A DNA stretch of 64,000 nucleotides. It comes from Bog-473 sp963807675. Its GTDB lineage: Bacteria; Actinomycetota; Acidimicrobiia; Acidimicrobiales; RAAP-2. This document shows positions 54,250-63,201 of the stretch, piece after piece. Positions within the stretch are counted from its first letter, which is position 1, and every line of letters starts with the position of its first letter. Made by a program: the position numbers and the translations under genes. The stretch lies in NCBI GenBank assembly GCA_963807675.1, contig CAWECP010000013.1, positions 124,001-188,000 of the forward strand. Direction: 5' to 3'. The notes under the pieces were generated by a model. That model did not search any database and was not told the DNA's origin. It saw only the letters and a list, made by a program, of their open reading frames with translations.

Positions 54250-56144
54250 TTCGCGAGATGACCATGTTTTCCCTGATCGGCAGCGGTGTCCTTGCTGACC
54301 GGCTGTATTACCTAACTCAGCGTGTGGGGGCGTATTCATCGAGTCCGAACAGGTCGTAGAGACGGACCTGGGTGGGGTCCATCTCGGTAAGCATGCGCCG
54401 AGCCCGGGGGCGGCCCCGCTCGCCTTGGTAGAGCAGCACGGTCTCTTCGATTCGGCTCAGATGTGAGAGCAAGACGCGCGCGCTCATTGCGATCTTGACC
54501 CGCTCGGTCTCTCGGGCCATGAGCCGGGCCACCATCAAGGCGAGCACGCAGTAGAAGACGTGCACGCGGATCTTTTGCTCGGTCCAGTGGAACATCGGGG
54601 AGAACGAGACGACCAGTCGGTCCTTCATCTGGCGGAAGTCGGCTTCGATTTCGGATTGGGAGCGATAGGCGGCCACCACGTCGGCGATGCTCCAGGTGTC
54701 ACGGTCGGTGAAGATGATCCGCTTGCCGAACACGTCGTCGGCCAGTTGGGCCTTGGCCGCGGTCTTGGTCCGCCAGGTCATGCGCAGTTCGGAGGGCGTG
54801 GTGGCGGTCAGGTTGACCGAGATGACCCGGCTCAACCACCGGGGCCGCAGGATCCCCGCGATCTCAGCTTCGACTTTCTCACGCGACTTGCGTCCCTTGC
54901 CCCGGGCCAGACGTGCGCCCAGCTCGCCCAACTGGCGGCGCGCCTTGGCCAAGGTCTGTTCGAAACCGGCCGCCTGCTCGTCGTGGAAACTCTGTGAGTG
55001 GGTGACCACGATGCGCCGCTCTCGCCCGAAGACGACCTTGGTGGTCTCGAATGCGCTGAGCCCAGGGAACCGTTTGGCGTCCACTTTCTTGTAGCGGCTC
55101 TTGGGCACAGCCATCAGGTCGGGATGGTCACTGGGCGGGAGGGAACCGACAAAATGCAACGGGGAAGAGTGGATGAGCTCGAGGTTGTCCTCTGAGTCCT
55201 GGCCGGCGTCGAAGACCACGGTGAGCCCTGCGCCGCCTTCCTCGACGGCCCCGAAGCGCTCGACCAGTTCGCCGATCACGTCGGGGAACTGGGTGGAGTC
55301 GTGGCGATTGCCGGCATAGGCGTGGCTGACGAGGGGGATCCCGCCATCGACCGAGACGACGAGCCCGAGGCCGACCAAGCGCAGGTCGTTGCGTTTCTGC
55401 TTGGCCTTGCCCCGCTGCGCGATGGGGGCCCGGTCATTGGCAGAGTCGATGTAGGTGGCGAAGTTGGTCATGTCGAGGACCAGGCCCGAGACGTCGAGCG
55501 CGAAGGTATCGACCATGCGGGCCACGATGCGGCGCTCGATCTCCACCAACTGTTCCTCGGTGATCCCGTCCATGGCGTCCCAGAACCGGCGGTGGTCGAG
55601 CGCGGCCAGCGGGGCACGCACAAGCAGCCGATCACCGGCTGTCGTCGCCCACCAGTCACAAAAGGCCAGCTTCGAGCACGGGGCCACCACCCGGTTCAAG
55701 GTGGCGAGGGCGATATAGGTCCCGACACTGAGCGCGGCGTCGGAGCGTCGCGATCCCACCACCTCGTCGACGATGTCGATGACACCGAGACGCTCGAGCA
55801 TGCCCCACACACCGGCGACGTCACCGAAGGAAAGGTGCGCGGTCCGGTCGGGTTCACCAGGCCCCGACTCGCTCAGGCGCTCGGCGATCTCTTCGGCCGA
55901 GCCGAGATACTGCTGCGAGACGATGCGCGGCTTGCCGTTCACCCGCGCCGACTCGACGAGGTAGTAGTAGGTCTTGCCCTTCTGCTTCTTTCCGACGATA
56001 GATGGCATATATAGGTAATACACCTTAGAGCGTCAGAACGCGAGCACTCCGATCACTCGAACGCGCTGGTCACGCGATTGTTTGGAAGAAACTTCCCGAC
56101 GACCGAAAAACAGTGAAAAGTCATAGCCAGGAAGGTGCCGCTAG
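54228..56144 (-). mobile_element. IS1634-like insertion sequence, intact, inserted at the thiG stop codon
   Basis: About 1.9 kb bounded by 23-bp perfect inverted repeats and carrying one transposase gene (minus strand). CTAG sits at both extreme ends, consistent with a duplicated CTAG target. The right-hand CTAG contains the TAG stop of thiG (56141-56143), so insertion occurred at the end of thiG without truncating it. The left end abuts the tnpB remnant. The 68-nt left and ~100-nt right non-coding ends inside the element contain nothing else. Confidence 0.85.
54317..56008 (-). CDS. IS1634-family (IS4-like DDE) transposase
   Basis: About 563 residues. The N-terminus has PSIVGKKQKGKTYYYLVESARVNGKPR in parts. 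The DDE catalytic residues are readable: LVLDMTNFATY, TVVFDAGQDSEDN and the C-terminal YRSQSEIEADFRQMKDRLVV. LVGLGLVVSVDGGIPLVSHAYAGNRHDSTQF follows the first Asp as in IS1634/IS1549 members. It catalyses cut-and-paste movement of the element. The ATG at 56008 was chosen; GTG at 56023 would add five residues. The gene is uninterrupted and the IRs are intact, so it may be mobile. Confidence 0.9.
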   Translation of the reverse strand: MPSIVGKKQKGKTYYYLVESARVNGKPRIVSQQYLGSAEEIAERLSESGPGEPDRTAHLSFGDVAGVWGMLERLGVIDIVDEVVGSRRSDAALSVGTYIALATLNRVVAPCSKLAFCDWWATTAGDRLLVRAPLAALDHRRFWDAMDGITEEQLVEIERRIVARMVDTFALDVSGLVLDMTNFATYIDSANDRAPIAQRGKAKQKRNDLRLVGLGLVVSVDGGIPLVSHAYAGNRHDSTQFPDVIGELVERFGAVEEGGAGLTVVFDAGQDSEDNLELIHSSPLHFVGSLPPSDHPDLMAVPKSRYKKVDAKRFPGLSAFETTKVVFGRERRIVVTHSQSFHDEQAAGFEQTLAKARRQLGELGARLARGKGRKSREKVEAEIAGILRPRWLSRVISVNLTATTPSELRMTWRTKTAAKAQLADDVFGKRIIFTDRDTWSIADVVAAYRSQSEIEADFRQMKDRLVVSFSPMFHWTEQKIRVHVFYCVLALMVARLMARETERVKIAMSARVLLSHLSRIEETVLLYQGERGRPRARRMLTEMDPTQVRLYDLFGLDEYAPTR

Positions 56145-56145
56145 G
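56123..56145 (-). repeat. Right terminal inverted repeat of the IS1634-like element
   Basis: Perfect 23-bp reverse complement of the copy at 54227-54249. Its outer CTAG (56141-56144) overlaps the thiG stop codon. Confidence 0.85.
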
Positions 56146-56953
56146 AGTCGGCCGGGTAGCCGTAGTCGAGGCGGCCCTCCATGGGGGAGGACGGCTCGGC
56201 GTGGAAGCGCACGGGGATGCGGCCGGCGGCGCGGGCCAAACGGCCGCTCTCGACGGCGAGGCGCATGGCGCGGGCCATGATGGCCGGGTCGTGCGAGCGG
56301 TTGACCGCGGTGGCCACCAGCACGCCGTCGCAGCCCAGCTCCATGGCCAGGGCGGCGTCGGAGGCGGTGCCGATCCCGGCATCGAGGATGACGGGGACGT
56401 CGACCGCCTCGCGCAGCAGCGCGATGGCGTGGGGATTGCGCAGGCCGAGGCCGCTGCCGATGGGCGAGCCGAGGGGCATGACAGCGGCGCAGCCCACCTG
56501 CTGCAGGCGGAAGGCCAAGACGGGATCGTCGGTCGTGTAGGGCAGCACGGTGAAGCCGTCCTCGGCCAGCTGCTCGGCCGCCGCCAGCAGCTCGACGGCG
56601 TCGGGCAGCAGCGTGCGGTCGTTGCCGATCACCTCGAGCTTGACCCAGTCGGTGCCGAAGGCCTCGCGGGCCAGCTTCGCCGTGAGCACCGCCTCGGACG
56701 CGGTGGCGCAGCCGGCGGTGTTGGGCAGCACGCGCACGCCCAGCTCGCCCAGGAGCGAGAGCAGGGAGCCCTTGGCGCTGGGCTCAATGCGGCGGACGGC
56801 GACGGTGGCCATGGACGTGCCCGACGCCTCCAGCGCCTGGCGCAGCGCGTGCAGGCTGGTCATGCCCCCGGTGCCCAGCAGGAGCCGGGAGCCGAGCACT
56901 TCACCGGCGATGCAGAGGCCCTGGTCGGGGGCGGGAGCGTCGGCGGCGGTCAC
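56141..56953 (-). CDS. thiG: Thiazole synthase ThiG
   Basis: 270 residues. ThiG forms the thiazole ring of thiamine from 1-deoxyxylulose-5-phosphate, dehydroglycine and the ThiS thiocarboxylate. Motifs: GSRLLLGTGGMTSLHALRQAL, VAVRRIEPSAKGSLLSLL, LPNTAGCATASEAVLTA, WVKLEVIGNDRTLLPD (Lys of the Schiff base), LPLGSPIGSGLGLRNP and PVILDAGIGTASDAALAMELG with VLVATAVNRSHDP. The GTG at 56953 is 6 nt from a TATCGT box, supporting it over the longer frame. The TAG stop coincides with the target site of the IS element. thiS is not in the window. Confidence 0.93.
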   Translation of the reverse strand: MTAADAPAPDQGLCIAGEVLGSRLLLGTGGMTSLHALRQALEASGTSMATVAVRRIEPSAKGSLLSLLGELGVRVLPNTAGCATASEAVLTAKLAREAFGTDWVKLEVIGNDRTLLPDAVELLAAAEQLAEDGFTVLPYTTDDPVLAFRLQQVGCAAVMPLGSPIGSGLGLRNPHAIALLREAVDVPVILDAGIGTASDAALAMELGCDGVLVATAVNRSHDPAIMARAMRLAVESGRLARAAGRIPVRFHAEPSSPMEGRLDYGYPADS

Positions 56954-56959
56954 CGAACG

Positions 56960-56985
56960 ACGATACCTCGCGCCCCGCGTATGGT
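56960..56985. promoter_or_regulatory. Divergent thiG/thiD promoter with two -10 boxes
   Basis: TATCGT (56960-56965, read on the minus strand) lies 6 nt from the thiG GTG, and TATGGT (56980-56985, plus strand) lies 6 nt from the thiD GTG. The two boxes are only 14 nt apart, so both genes would be transcribed as leaderless mRNAs from a very compact bidirectional promoter. No TPP riboswitch fits in this space. Confidence 0.55.
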
Positions 56986-56991
56986 TGCCCG

Positions 56992-57815
56992 GTGCCGGAC
57001 CGCGCCACCCCCCGAGCGCGCTCACCATCGCCGGCTCCGACTCGGGCGGCGGGGCCGGCGCGCAGGCGGACCTCAAGACCTTCGCCGCGCGCCGCGTCCA
57101 CGGCACCTGTGCGCTGACGGCGGTGACGGCGCAGAACACCGCCGAGGTGCGCGGCGTCGTCGCACTGGACCCGGCCTTCGTGCGGCTCCAGGTCGAGACG
57201 GTGCTCGACGACTTCGACGTGTGCGCCGTCAAGACGGGCATGCTGGCCAACGGCGCCATCGTGGCCGAGGTGGCGGCGTTGGCGGCGGAGGGGCGGCTGC
57301 CCAACCTGGTGGTGGACCCGGTGCTGGTGTCCTCGACCGGCCAGCGCCTGCTCGAGCCCGACGGCGTGGCGGCCTACGTCGGTGCCCTCCTGCCCAGGGC
57401 GCTGGTGGCCACGCCCAACCTGCGGGAGGCGGCGGTGCTGGGCGGGGTGGACCTGGCCCTTTTGGTCGAGTCGCTCGAGGCGCGGGTGGCCGTCGCCGAG
57501 CAGCTGCGCGACGCCGGGCCGCGCTGGGTGGTGGTCAAGGGCGGTCACCTGACCGAGTCGGCCGACGACGTCGTGGCCGGGCCCGACGGCGTGACCGTGC
57601 TGCCCGGGACCCGGGTGGTCACGGCGAACGACCACGGCACCGGGTGCTCGCTCTCGGCCGCCGTGACGGCGGCGCTGGCGTCGGGGTCCTCGGTGCCCGA
57701 GGCGCTGGTCACGGCCAAGGCCTTCGTCGCCCGGGCCCTGGCCGGCGGCGCAGCGTGGCGCCTCGGGGCGGGCCACGGCCCGCTCGACCATTTCGGTTGG
57801 TCGGCGGCGCCGTAG
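56992..57815 (+). CDS. thiD: Hydroxymethylpyrimidine/phosphomethylpyrimidine kinase ThiD, N-terminal frame break suspected
   Basis: ThiD phosphorylates HMP and HMP-phosphate in thiamine synthesis. Family motifs: ALTIAGSDSGGGAGAQADLKTF, TALTAVTAQNT, VKTGMLAN, DPVLVSSTGQRLL, VATPNLREA, VVVKGGHL and VVTANDHGTGCSLSAAVTAAL. The open frame has no good ATG near its start. A GTG at 56992, 6 nt after TATGGT, would give MPDRATP and then be out of phase unless one C is added to the six-C run at 57008-57013. The simplest reading is a missing C in that homopolymer. The alternative is a TTG at 56985. Confidence 0.88.
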
Positions 57816-57818
57816 GCT
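57813..57818 (+). promoter_or_regulatory. Candidate -10 box for the 57829 gene
   Basis: TAGGCT overlaps the thiD stop region and is 10 nt before the ATG at 57829. Confidence 0.35.
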
Positions 57819-57828
57819 GGGGGGCGCC

Positions 57829-58524
57829 ATGACGCTGCACGAGACCGACATGGGCCCCTTCGAGGTCGAGGCGCCGATCGCGGTCCGCTCCGACGAGCCC
57901 CCACCGCCGCCCCCGGCCGGCGACGATGGCGGCGAGCCGTTACGCCCGCCGGCCCGCGGCGGCGTCTCGTTGCGCCCGGCCATGGTGGTGCTCGGGCTGG
58001 CCGTGCTGATCCTGGCCGTCTTCATCACCATCGCCATCGTGACCTCGCAGTCGCCCGCCCCGGTGAAGACCAACACGGCGCCGCGGGCGGTGCCCGGCAC
58101 GGCGATCCGGGCGGTGGCGGCGGCCGACACACTCACGCCGATCATCAGCTCGGGCCAGCCGCCGAACAACATCATCAACGCGGTGGACCTGCCGGCGGGC
58201 GCCGTGCGCGTGGCCCACCAGAACAACGCCGGCGACTCCGGCCAGTACGACTCGCAGATCACGGTGCGCTCGGACGACTCGCAGGGCGCGCTGCTCAGCT
58301 TCTACGCGGCGGACCTCAAGTGGGAGGGCTGGCAGGTCTTCGACCGCGGGCCGGCCGCCAACGACCCCACGGCCACCGAGGTGCTGGGCAAGCTGGCCGG
58401 GACCGACGGGTACTACTGGGAGATCGGGGTGACCATTCCGCCCACGACGTTCGGTTCCGGGGCGCCGGCCGCCGGCTGGACGAACGTCACCATCCGCCTG
58501 CTACAGGAGGGCGATCCCGAGTAG
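57829..58524 (+). CDS. Single-pass membrane protein, unknown function
   Basis: 231 residues. The N-terminal ~70 residues are acidic and Pro-rich, followed by one membrane helix (AMVVLGLAVLILAVFITIAIV) and a soluble ~140-residue domain with GLQ-like DLPAGAVRVAHQNNAGDSGQYDSQITVRSDDSQGALLSFYAADLKWEGWQVFDRG in parts. This domain pattern (YxxxLxxxGWxVxxR) is seen in actinobacterial envelope proteins. No known name. Confidence 0.72.
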   Translation: MTLHETDMGPFEVEAPIAVRSDEPPPPPPAGDDGGEPLRPPARGGVSLRPAMVVLGLAVLILAVFITIAIVTSQSPAPVKTNTAPRAVPGTAIRAVAAADTLTPIISSGQPPNNIINAVDLPAGAVRVAHQNNAGDSGQYDSQITVRSDDSQGALLSFYAADLKWEGWQVFDRGPAANDPTATEVLGKLAGTDGYYWEIGVTIPPTTFGSGAPAAGWTNVTIRLLQEGDPE

Positions 58525-58571
58525 CGGCGCGCGCGGCTCAGGCGGGGTTCAGGCGGGGATCAGGACTCGGT

Positions 58572-59993
58572 TCAGGACGACTTGCCGGCGGGCAGCGCCT
58601 CGCGGAGGTCCAGATCCGGTACGGCCAACTCGTCGTCGCCCGACGCGGCGGGCTGCGGTGCCCGCTCCTTCAACAGGTAGGCCCACACGAAGAAGTTGAT
58701 CGGGTAGAGCAGGTAGCCCACACGTGGGTTGGGCGCGAGGAGGATGAGCACCGCCATCACCACGCCGGCGATGTTGCAGACCTCCGAAGCCGTGCGCGGT
58801 GTGTGCTTGTAGAGGTGCCGGGCCAGCCCAACGGCCAAGATGATCCCGACGGCGAGCGGCAGGGCGCGGTTGAGCGACGGGAACTCCGTGACGAGCACGT
58901 GGCCCGGGAGCGCGCTGGCCGCGGTCGACGGGATCGCGCTCAGGCCGAGCGGGAAGAGCACGACGTCGTCGATGAGCGCGAACGGACCGCGCAGGGCGAA
59001 GGGGAAGATGGCCGGCACGGCGACGACGAGGATGCCGGCCAGCATGGTGAAGGGCCGGTGCTCACCCCGCCGGCCGCGGGCGGCGAAGAGCGCCAGCACC
59101 GCCAGGGGCCACGCGGTGAACTTCATGGCTGACGCGATGCCGAGCACGACGCCCGAGAGGAAGGGTCTACGGCGCTGCGCCAGCACCATGGCGAGGAGCA
59201 GGAACGCCACGACGGGAATGTCGTCGCCTCCGGTGGAGAGCGGCAGCGACGCCAACGGCAAGATGACGAGGGCCTGCAGGGCGCGTATCTTGCGGCGTCC
59301 GGGGGCCTTGACCAGGTAGAGGGCGACGGCTCCGGCGACCAGAGTGGTCAGGCAGAAGAAGATGCGGGCGTCGCTCAGCCCGTTGTTGGGCCAGATTTCG
59401 CTGGGGATGCCCAGCACGGCCATCAGGGGCAGGTAGGGCAGGAAGCCTGCGTAGTCGGGCTCGCCCGGCGGGTGGTACTTGACCGGGTGGTCCTCCCGCT
59501 CCACGGGGCGATAGGGGTTCTGGCCCTTGACGAGGTCCTGCCCGCCGATCTCGACCGTCGTCACCTCGGGCTGCAGGTGGGAGCCGGGCACGCCGTCGAA
59601 CTGCCACAGGATCTCGAGGCCCATGGGGATGGCCAGCGCGCCCACGAAGACGCACATGGCAATGCTCAGACGGGCCAGCCAGGCGCGCCGGTGCTGGCGC
59701 GGGGTGAGCGCGCCGTTGCGGCGCCGGCGGGCGCGGTGCACGAGCCAGGCCAGCACGGCCGAGGCGAGCGCGCCGAACGCGAACGGCAACAGGGCCATGC
59801 GCCCCCACACCTGGTACAGCGCGTTGGTCGACGTGTAGATGGTGCACAGGGCGAACACCGCGCTGGCGAAGTACAGCAGGGCGTCGCCCCACTCGGGCGG
59901 GATGGCCATGACCCGGTCGACCACCCAGCGCCCGGCCGTTGCAAGGAGGGCTACCGGGCGATCGATGGCGCTCGTGGTCGTGGTGGTCGGCAT
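58572..59993 (-). CDS. Polytopic membrane protein, probable GT-C/DUF2029-type glycosyltransferase
   Basis: 473 residues with about ten hydrophobic segments. The loop after the first segments (GGQDLVKGQNPYRPVEREDHPVKYHPPGEPDYAGFLPYLPLMA in parts) matches the NPY and Y..PP pattern of DUF2029-like mannosyl- or arabinosyltransferases that use polyprenyl-phosphate sugars. ATG at 59993 follows no strong ribosome site. The product would add sugars to envelope glycans; donor and acceptor are unknown. Confidence 0.72.
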   Translation of the reverse strand: MPTTTTTSAIDRPVALLATAGRWVVDRVMAIPPEWGDALLYFASAVFALCTIYTSTNALYQVWGRMALLPFAFGALASAVLAWLVHRARRRRNGALTPRQHRRAWLARLSIAMCVFVGALAIPMGLEILWQFDGVPGSHLQPEVTTVEIGGQDLVKGQNPYRPVEREDHPVKYHPPGEPDYAGFLPYLPLMAVLGIPSEIWPNNGLSDARIFFCLTTLVAGAVALYLVKAPGRRKIRALQALVILPLASLPLSTGGDDIPVVAFLLLAMVLAQRRRPFLSGVVLGIASAMKFTAWPLAVLALFAARGRRGEHRPFTMLAGILVVAVPAIFPFALRGPFALIDDVVLFPLGLSAIPSTAASALPGHVLVTEFPSLNRALPLAVGIILAVGLARHLYKHTPRTASEVCNIAGVVMAVLILLAPNPRVGYLLYPINFFVWAYLLKERAPQPAASGDDELAVPDLDLREALPAGKSS

Positions 59994-60051
59994 GGCGTCG
60001 CAAGAACCTCGCACACTGCTTGCGGGCGCGAGAGCACCCCCGGGCGGAATC

Positions 60052-62121
60052 TTAGAGGCGGAGCTCCTCCAGATAGAACCCCAATTCGAACTCCAAACAT
60101 GCGGTGAGGGTGTCGGCCCGGCGGAATCCGTGCCCTTCCCCCTCGAAGAAGCGCAGGTCGCACGGCCGTCCGGCGGATTCCAGCGCGGCGCGCATGCGCT
60201 CGGCCTGCTGGCGGGGCACCACGGCGTCATCGGTGCCCTGGAGCAGGAGCACCGATCCCGCCATGGCACCGGCCCGAGTGACCGGCGAGCGCTCCACGTA
60301 GAGGGCGCGGGCCTCGGGCAGCGGCCCGATGAGGCGGTCGGTGTACTTGGCCTCGAAGTCGTGCGTGGTGTCGACGAGGCAGAGCAGGTCGGTCACCCCG
60401 TACCAGGACGCGCAGGCGCTGAACCCCTCGCCCGAGGCGAGCGCGTTGAGCGCCGTCATACCGCCGGCGCTGCCGCCGCGGATGGCCAGGCGCCCCGCAT
60501 CGACGTCGCCGCGGGCGGCCAGGTGGAGCGCGGCATCGAGGCAGTCCTCGGCATCGGCCACGCCCCAGCGTCCCCACAGCGCGTTGCGGTACTCCCGCCC
60601 ATGGCCGGAGCTGCCGGCGTAGTCGACGCATGCCACGGCGAACCCGCGGGAGGTGAAGAACTGCAGCGTGAGATCGAGACCGGCCTGGCACGACGACGTG
60701 GGGCCGCCGTGACACCACACCACGAGCGGGGGCCCCTGCCCCACCGGCCCGCCCGTGCCCGACAGCGTCGGGCGGTAGAGGGTGCCGAAGACGGACCGCC
60801 CCGAGCGCCCGTCGAGGCTGAACGGCTCGGCCACGGCCACGTCGCCGGGGTCGAGGGCGGTGGCGCCGGCGGCCGGCGGCCGCAACGGGCGGGCCGGTTG
60901 GTCGGGGGCGAGGAGCCACACGTTGGCGGGAGCGTCCGGCGTGCTGCCGATCAGCGCCACGGCGTCGCCATGGGCGCACACGGCGGAGATCGAGACGCAG
61001 GGTTGGGGCAGGGGGGCGGCGTTCCCTGCGCCGGGGGCGGCGTTCCCTGCGCCGGGGGCGGCGTTCCCTGCGCCGGGGCCGGCGCCGGCGGCAACGGCCT
61101 CGAGGCGGGCGAAGAGGACCAGGGAGTCCCGGCCGGCGGCCGTGCGGCGGGCGACCAGGCTGCGATCGGGCCGCTGGGCCATGGTCGTCTGCCCGAGGAC
61201 CCAGTCGGGACCGTGAAACTCGGCCGCCTCCGCACTCAGGGTCACCGGCCCGGTGCTCGGGACTCCTGCGTCAAAAGGACCCGGGTGGACGTAGGGCTGC
61301 CACCAGCCGCCGCGGTCGGAGACGAAGCGCAGGCTGCCGTCGTGCTGCCAGGCCGGCTGGCCCACCGACTCGGCCGGCCCGCCGGCGACGGTGACGGGCG
61401 GCCCGCACGCGGTCAGGGTCGCACCGTCGTCGTCGCTCCCGGCGCTCCGGTCGGTGCGGACCAGTCGCACCACCACAAGCGCCGAGGCGTCCCACGGCAT
61501 GTCCGGGTGGTCCCAGACCACCACGGCGAGGTGTGCGCCCGTCCCGTCGACCCGTGGCGCACCGTAGAAGTCGTGGCCCTCGAGGAGGGTCGCCTCGCGC
61601 GCGCCGTCCCGTGTGGGCAGCGCCACCACGCAACGCGCCGGTTGGGCCACTCCCTTCCGGTGGGTCTCGCGCACGGCGAGCACCCAGTCGCCCTCGGCCG
61701 TGGCGGCGAGGCCGCCGTGGCGGTGCTCGGTCCCCCGGGGTGGCTCCGCAGTCAGCGGACGCGGCACCGCCTCCCCCGGCCCGTTCTCTCCGGCCAGGCC
61801 GTCGCAGAGCCACACCCGCTGGTCGGTCTGGTCGACGTAGGCGAAGGCGCCGTCGGCGTGGCCCGGCACGAGGCAGATGGCCCCGCCCCCGTACTCGTGG
61901 ACCCGGCTGCGGATGCTCACCCCGGGTGGCGAGTGGTCGGCCGGGGGGCCGCCGTCCGCGCACCGCACCAGCACCACGCGGCCCGCCTCGGCCGGTCTCG
62001 ACTCGAGCCAGAAGAGGGCGCGCCCGTCCGAGCACAGCTCGCTGAGCGACACCTTGGCCCGCGCCACGTCGGACGCTGCAAGCGGGGATGCCCAACGCCC
62101 GTAGGGCGCGACGGCGGTCAT
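60052..62121 (-). CDS. S9-family prolyl-oligopeptidase-like peptidase
   Basis: 689 residues. The N-terminal half is a beta-propeller-like region. The C-terminal ~260 residues are an alpha/beta-hydrolase: VVWCHGGPTSSCQAGLDL, the nucleophile IRGGSAGGMTALNAL, the Asp in LLLQGTDDAVVP and the His in FEGEGHGFRRADTL. Probably an acylaminoacyl- or dipeptidyl-peptidase with a cytoplasmic location. A 21-bp unit repeated three times inside (61015-61077) adds a small PGAGNAA repeat in the propeller. TACGTT lies 6 nt before the ATG. The gene is divergent from acuI. Confidence 0.92.
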   Translation of the reverse strand: MTAVAPYGRWASPLAASDVARAKVSLSELCSDGRALFWLESRPAEAGRVVLVRCADGGPPADHSPPGVSIRSRVHEYGGGAICLVPGHADGAFAYVDQTDQRVWLCDGLAGENGPGEAVPRPLTAEPPRGTEHRHGGLAATAEGDWVLAVRETHRKGVAQPARCVVALPTRDGAREATLLEGHDFYGAPRVDGTGAHLAVVVWDHPDMPWDASALVVVRLVRTDRSAGSDDDGATLTACGPPVTVAGGPAESVGQPAWQHDGSLRFVSDRGGWWQPYVHPGPFDAGVPSTGPVTLSAEAAEFHGPDWVLGQTTMAQRPDRSLVARRTAAGRDSLVLFARLEAVAAGAGPGAGNAAPGAGNAAPGAGNAAPLPQPCVSISAVCAHGDAVALIGSTPDAPANVWLLAPDQPARPLRPPAAGATALDPGDVAVAEPFSLDGRSGRSVFGTLYRPTLSGTGGPVGQGPPLVVWCHGGPTSSCQAGLDLTLQFFTSRGFAVACVDYAGSSGHGREYRNALWGRWGVADAEDCLDAALHLAARGDVDAGRLAIRGGSAGGMTALNALASGEGFSACASWYGVTDLLCLVDTTHDFEAKYTDRLIGPLPEARALYVERSPVTRAGAMAGSVLLLQGTDDAVVPRQQAERMRAALESAGRPCDLRFFEGEGHGFRRADTLTACLEFELGFYLEELRL
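61015..61077 (-). repeat. Three 21-bp tandem repeats inside the S9 peptidase gene
   Basis: Three identical consecutive 21-bp units (each starting GGCGGCGTTCCC on the plus strand) encode repeated PGAGNAA units within the propeller part of the peptidase. They are in frame, so they change repeat number without a frameshift; slippage variation between strains is likely. Confidence 0.85.
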
Positions 62122-62127
62122 CGGCCG

Positions 62128-62177
62128 AACGTAGCGTGGGCGGACCGCCACGTGCGGACCGGACCGCCCTCTAAGGT
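62128..62177. promoter_or_regulatory. Divergent promoters of the S9 peptidase and AcuI genes
   Basis: TACGTT (62128-62133, minus strand) precedes the S9 ATG by 6 nt, and TAAGGT (62172-62177, plus strand) precedes the acuI GTG by 6 nt. Both transcripts would be leaderless. Confidence 0.5.
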
Positions 62178-62183
62178 GATCCG

Positions 62184-63173
62184 GTGCGCTTCCCGGCCTA
62201 CCTCCTGGCGAAGTCCGGCGCAGTGATCCGCCCATCGGTCGTCCAGCTCTCCGAGGACGACCTCCCGGCGGGCGATGTCCTGGTCCGCGTGGAGTGGTCG
62301 GCCATCAACTTCAAGGACGCCATGGTGACCCGGCCGGGCAACCGGGTGGCCCGCCATTTCCCGCTGGTGCCCGGGGTCGAGCTGGCCGGCCTCGTCGAGG
62401 AGAGCACCAGTCCCGACTTCGTCGCCGGCCAGCGCGTGCTGGTCCAGGGGTACGACCTCGGGGTGGCGCACCACGGCGGGTTCGCCGGATTCGCCCGCGT
62501 TCCGGCCGACTGGGTCGTCCCGCTGCCCGACGCGCTCAGCAACCGCCACGCCGCCATCATCGGGCTGGCGGGCTATACCGCGTTGCTGTCCCTGCACCGC
62601 CTGCTCCGGCATGGCTCGACGCCCGACGACGGACCGGTACTGGTGACCGGCGCCTCGGGCGGCGTGGGGAGCGCCGCGGTGGCGCTGCTGGCCCACAACG
62701 GATTCGAGGTCGTGGCGTCCTCGGGCAAGACGGCGGAGCAGGACTACTTGAAGGAGCTCGGCGCATCACGCGTGGTCGGCCGGCGGTTCACCGAAGACGA
62801 CGGCCGGACGCTGGGCCCCCAGATGTGGGGTGCCGTCGTCGACTGCGTTGGCGGTACGGCCCTGGCCGAGGCGTTACGCACGGTGCGCTACGGCGGCGCG
62901 GTGGCGGCCAGCGGCCTCACCGGAGGCAACGACCTCACCACCACCGTCTATCCCTTCATCACCCGCGGCGTGGCGTTGCTCGGCATCGACACGGTGGCCA
63001 CGCCCATAGAGGAGCGACGCGCGCTGTGGTCGGAGATGGCGGAGACCTTCCCGATGCAGCACTGCGACGACATGGTCAACGAGGAGATCGGCCTCGACGG
63101 GCTCACAGTGGCACTGGACAGCGTGCTCGACGCGGCCGTGCGCGGGCGGATCCTGGTGGCGCCCGAGCGCTGA
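62184..63173 (+). CDS. acuI: AcuI/YhdH-type acryloyl-CoA reductase (MDR family)
   Basis: 329 residues. Zinc-free medium-chain reductase: NFKDAMVTRPGNRVARHFPLVPGVELAGLVE in parts, VLVQGYDLGVAHHGGFAGF, VTGASGGVGSAAVALLAHNGFEVVASSGK, then a YhdH-like end GVALLGIDTVATPIEERRALW. These NADPH-dependent enzymes reduce acryloyl-CoA to propionyl-CoA, removing a reactive intermediate. Start is GTG, 6 nt from a -10 box. Family match is good; the physiological substrate is inferred. Confidence 0.85.
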   Translation: MRFPAYLLAKSGAVIRPSVVQLSEDDLPAGDVLVRVEWSAINFKDAMVTRPGNRVARHFPLVPGVELAGLVEESTSPDFVAGQRVLVQGYDLGVAHHGGFAGFARVPADWVVPLPDALSNRHAAIIGLAGYTALLSLHRLLRHGSTPDDGPVLVTGASGGVGSAAVALLAHNGFEVVASSGKTAEQDYLKELGASRVVGRRFTEDDGRTLGPQMWGAVVDCVGGTALAEALRTVRYGGAVAASGLTGGNDLTTTVYPFITRGVALLGIDTVATPIEERRALWSEMAETFPMQHCDDMVNEEIGLDGLTVALDSVLDAAVRGRILVAPER

Positions 63174-63201
63174 GCTCGACCCGAGAGCGGCCGCGGCGGG
63201 G

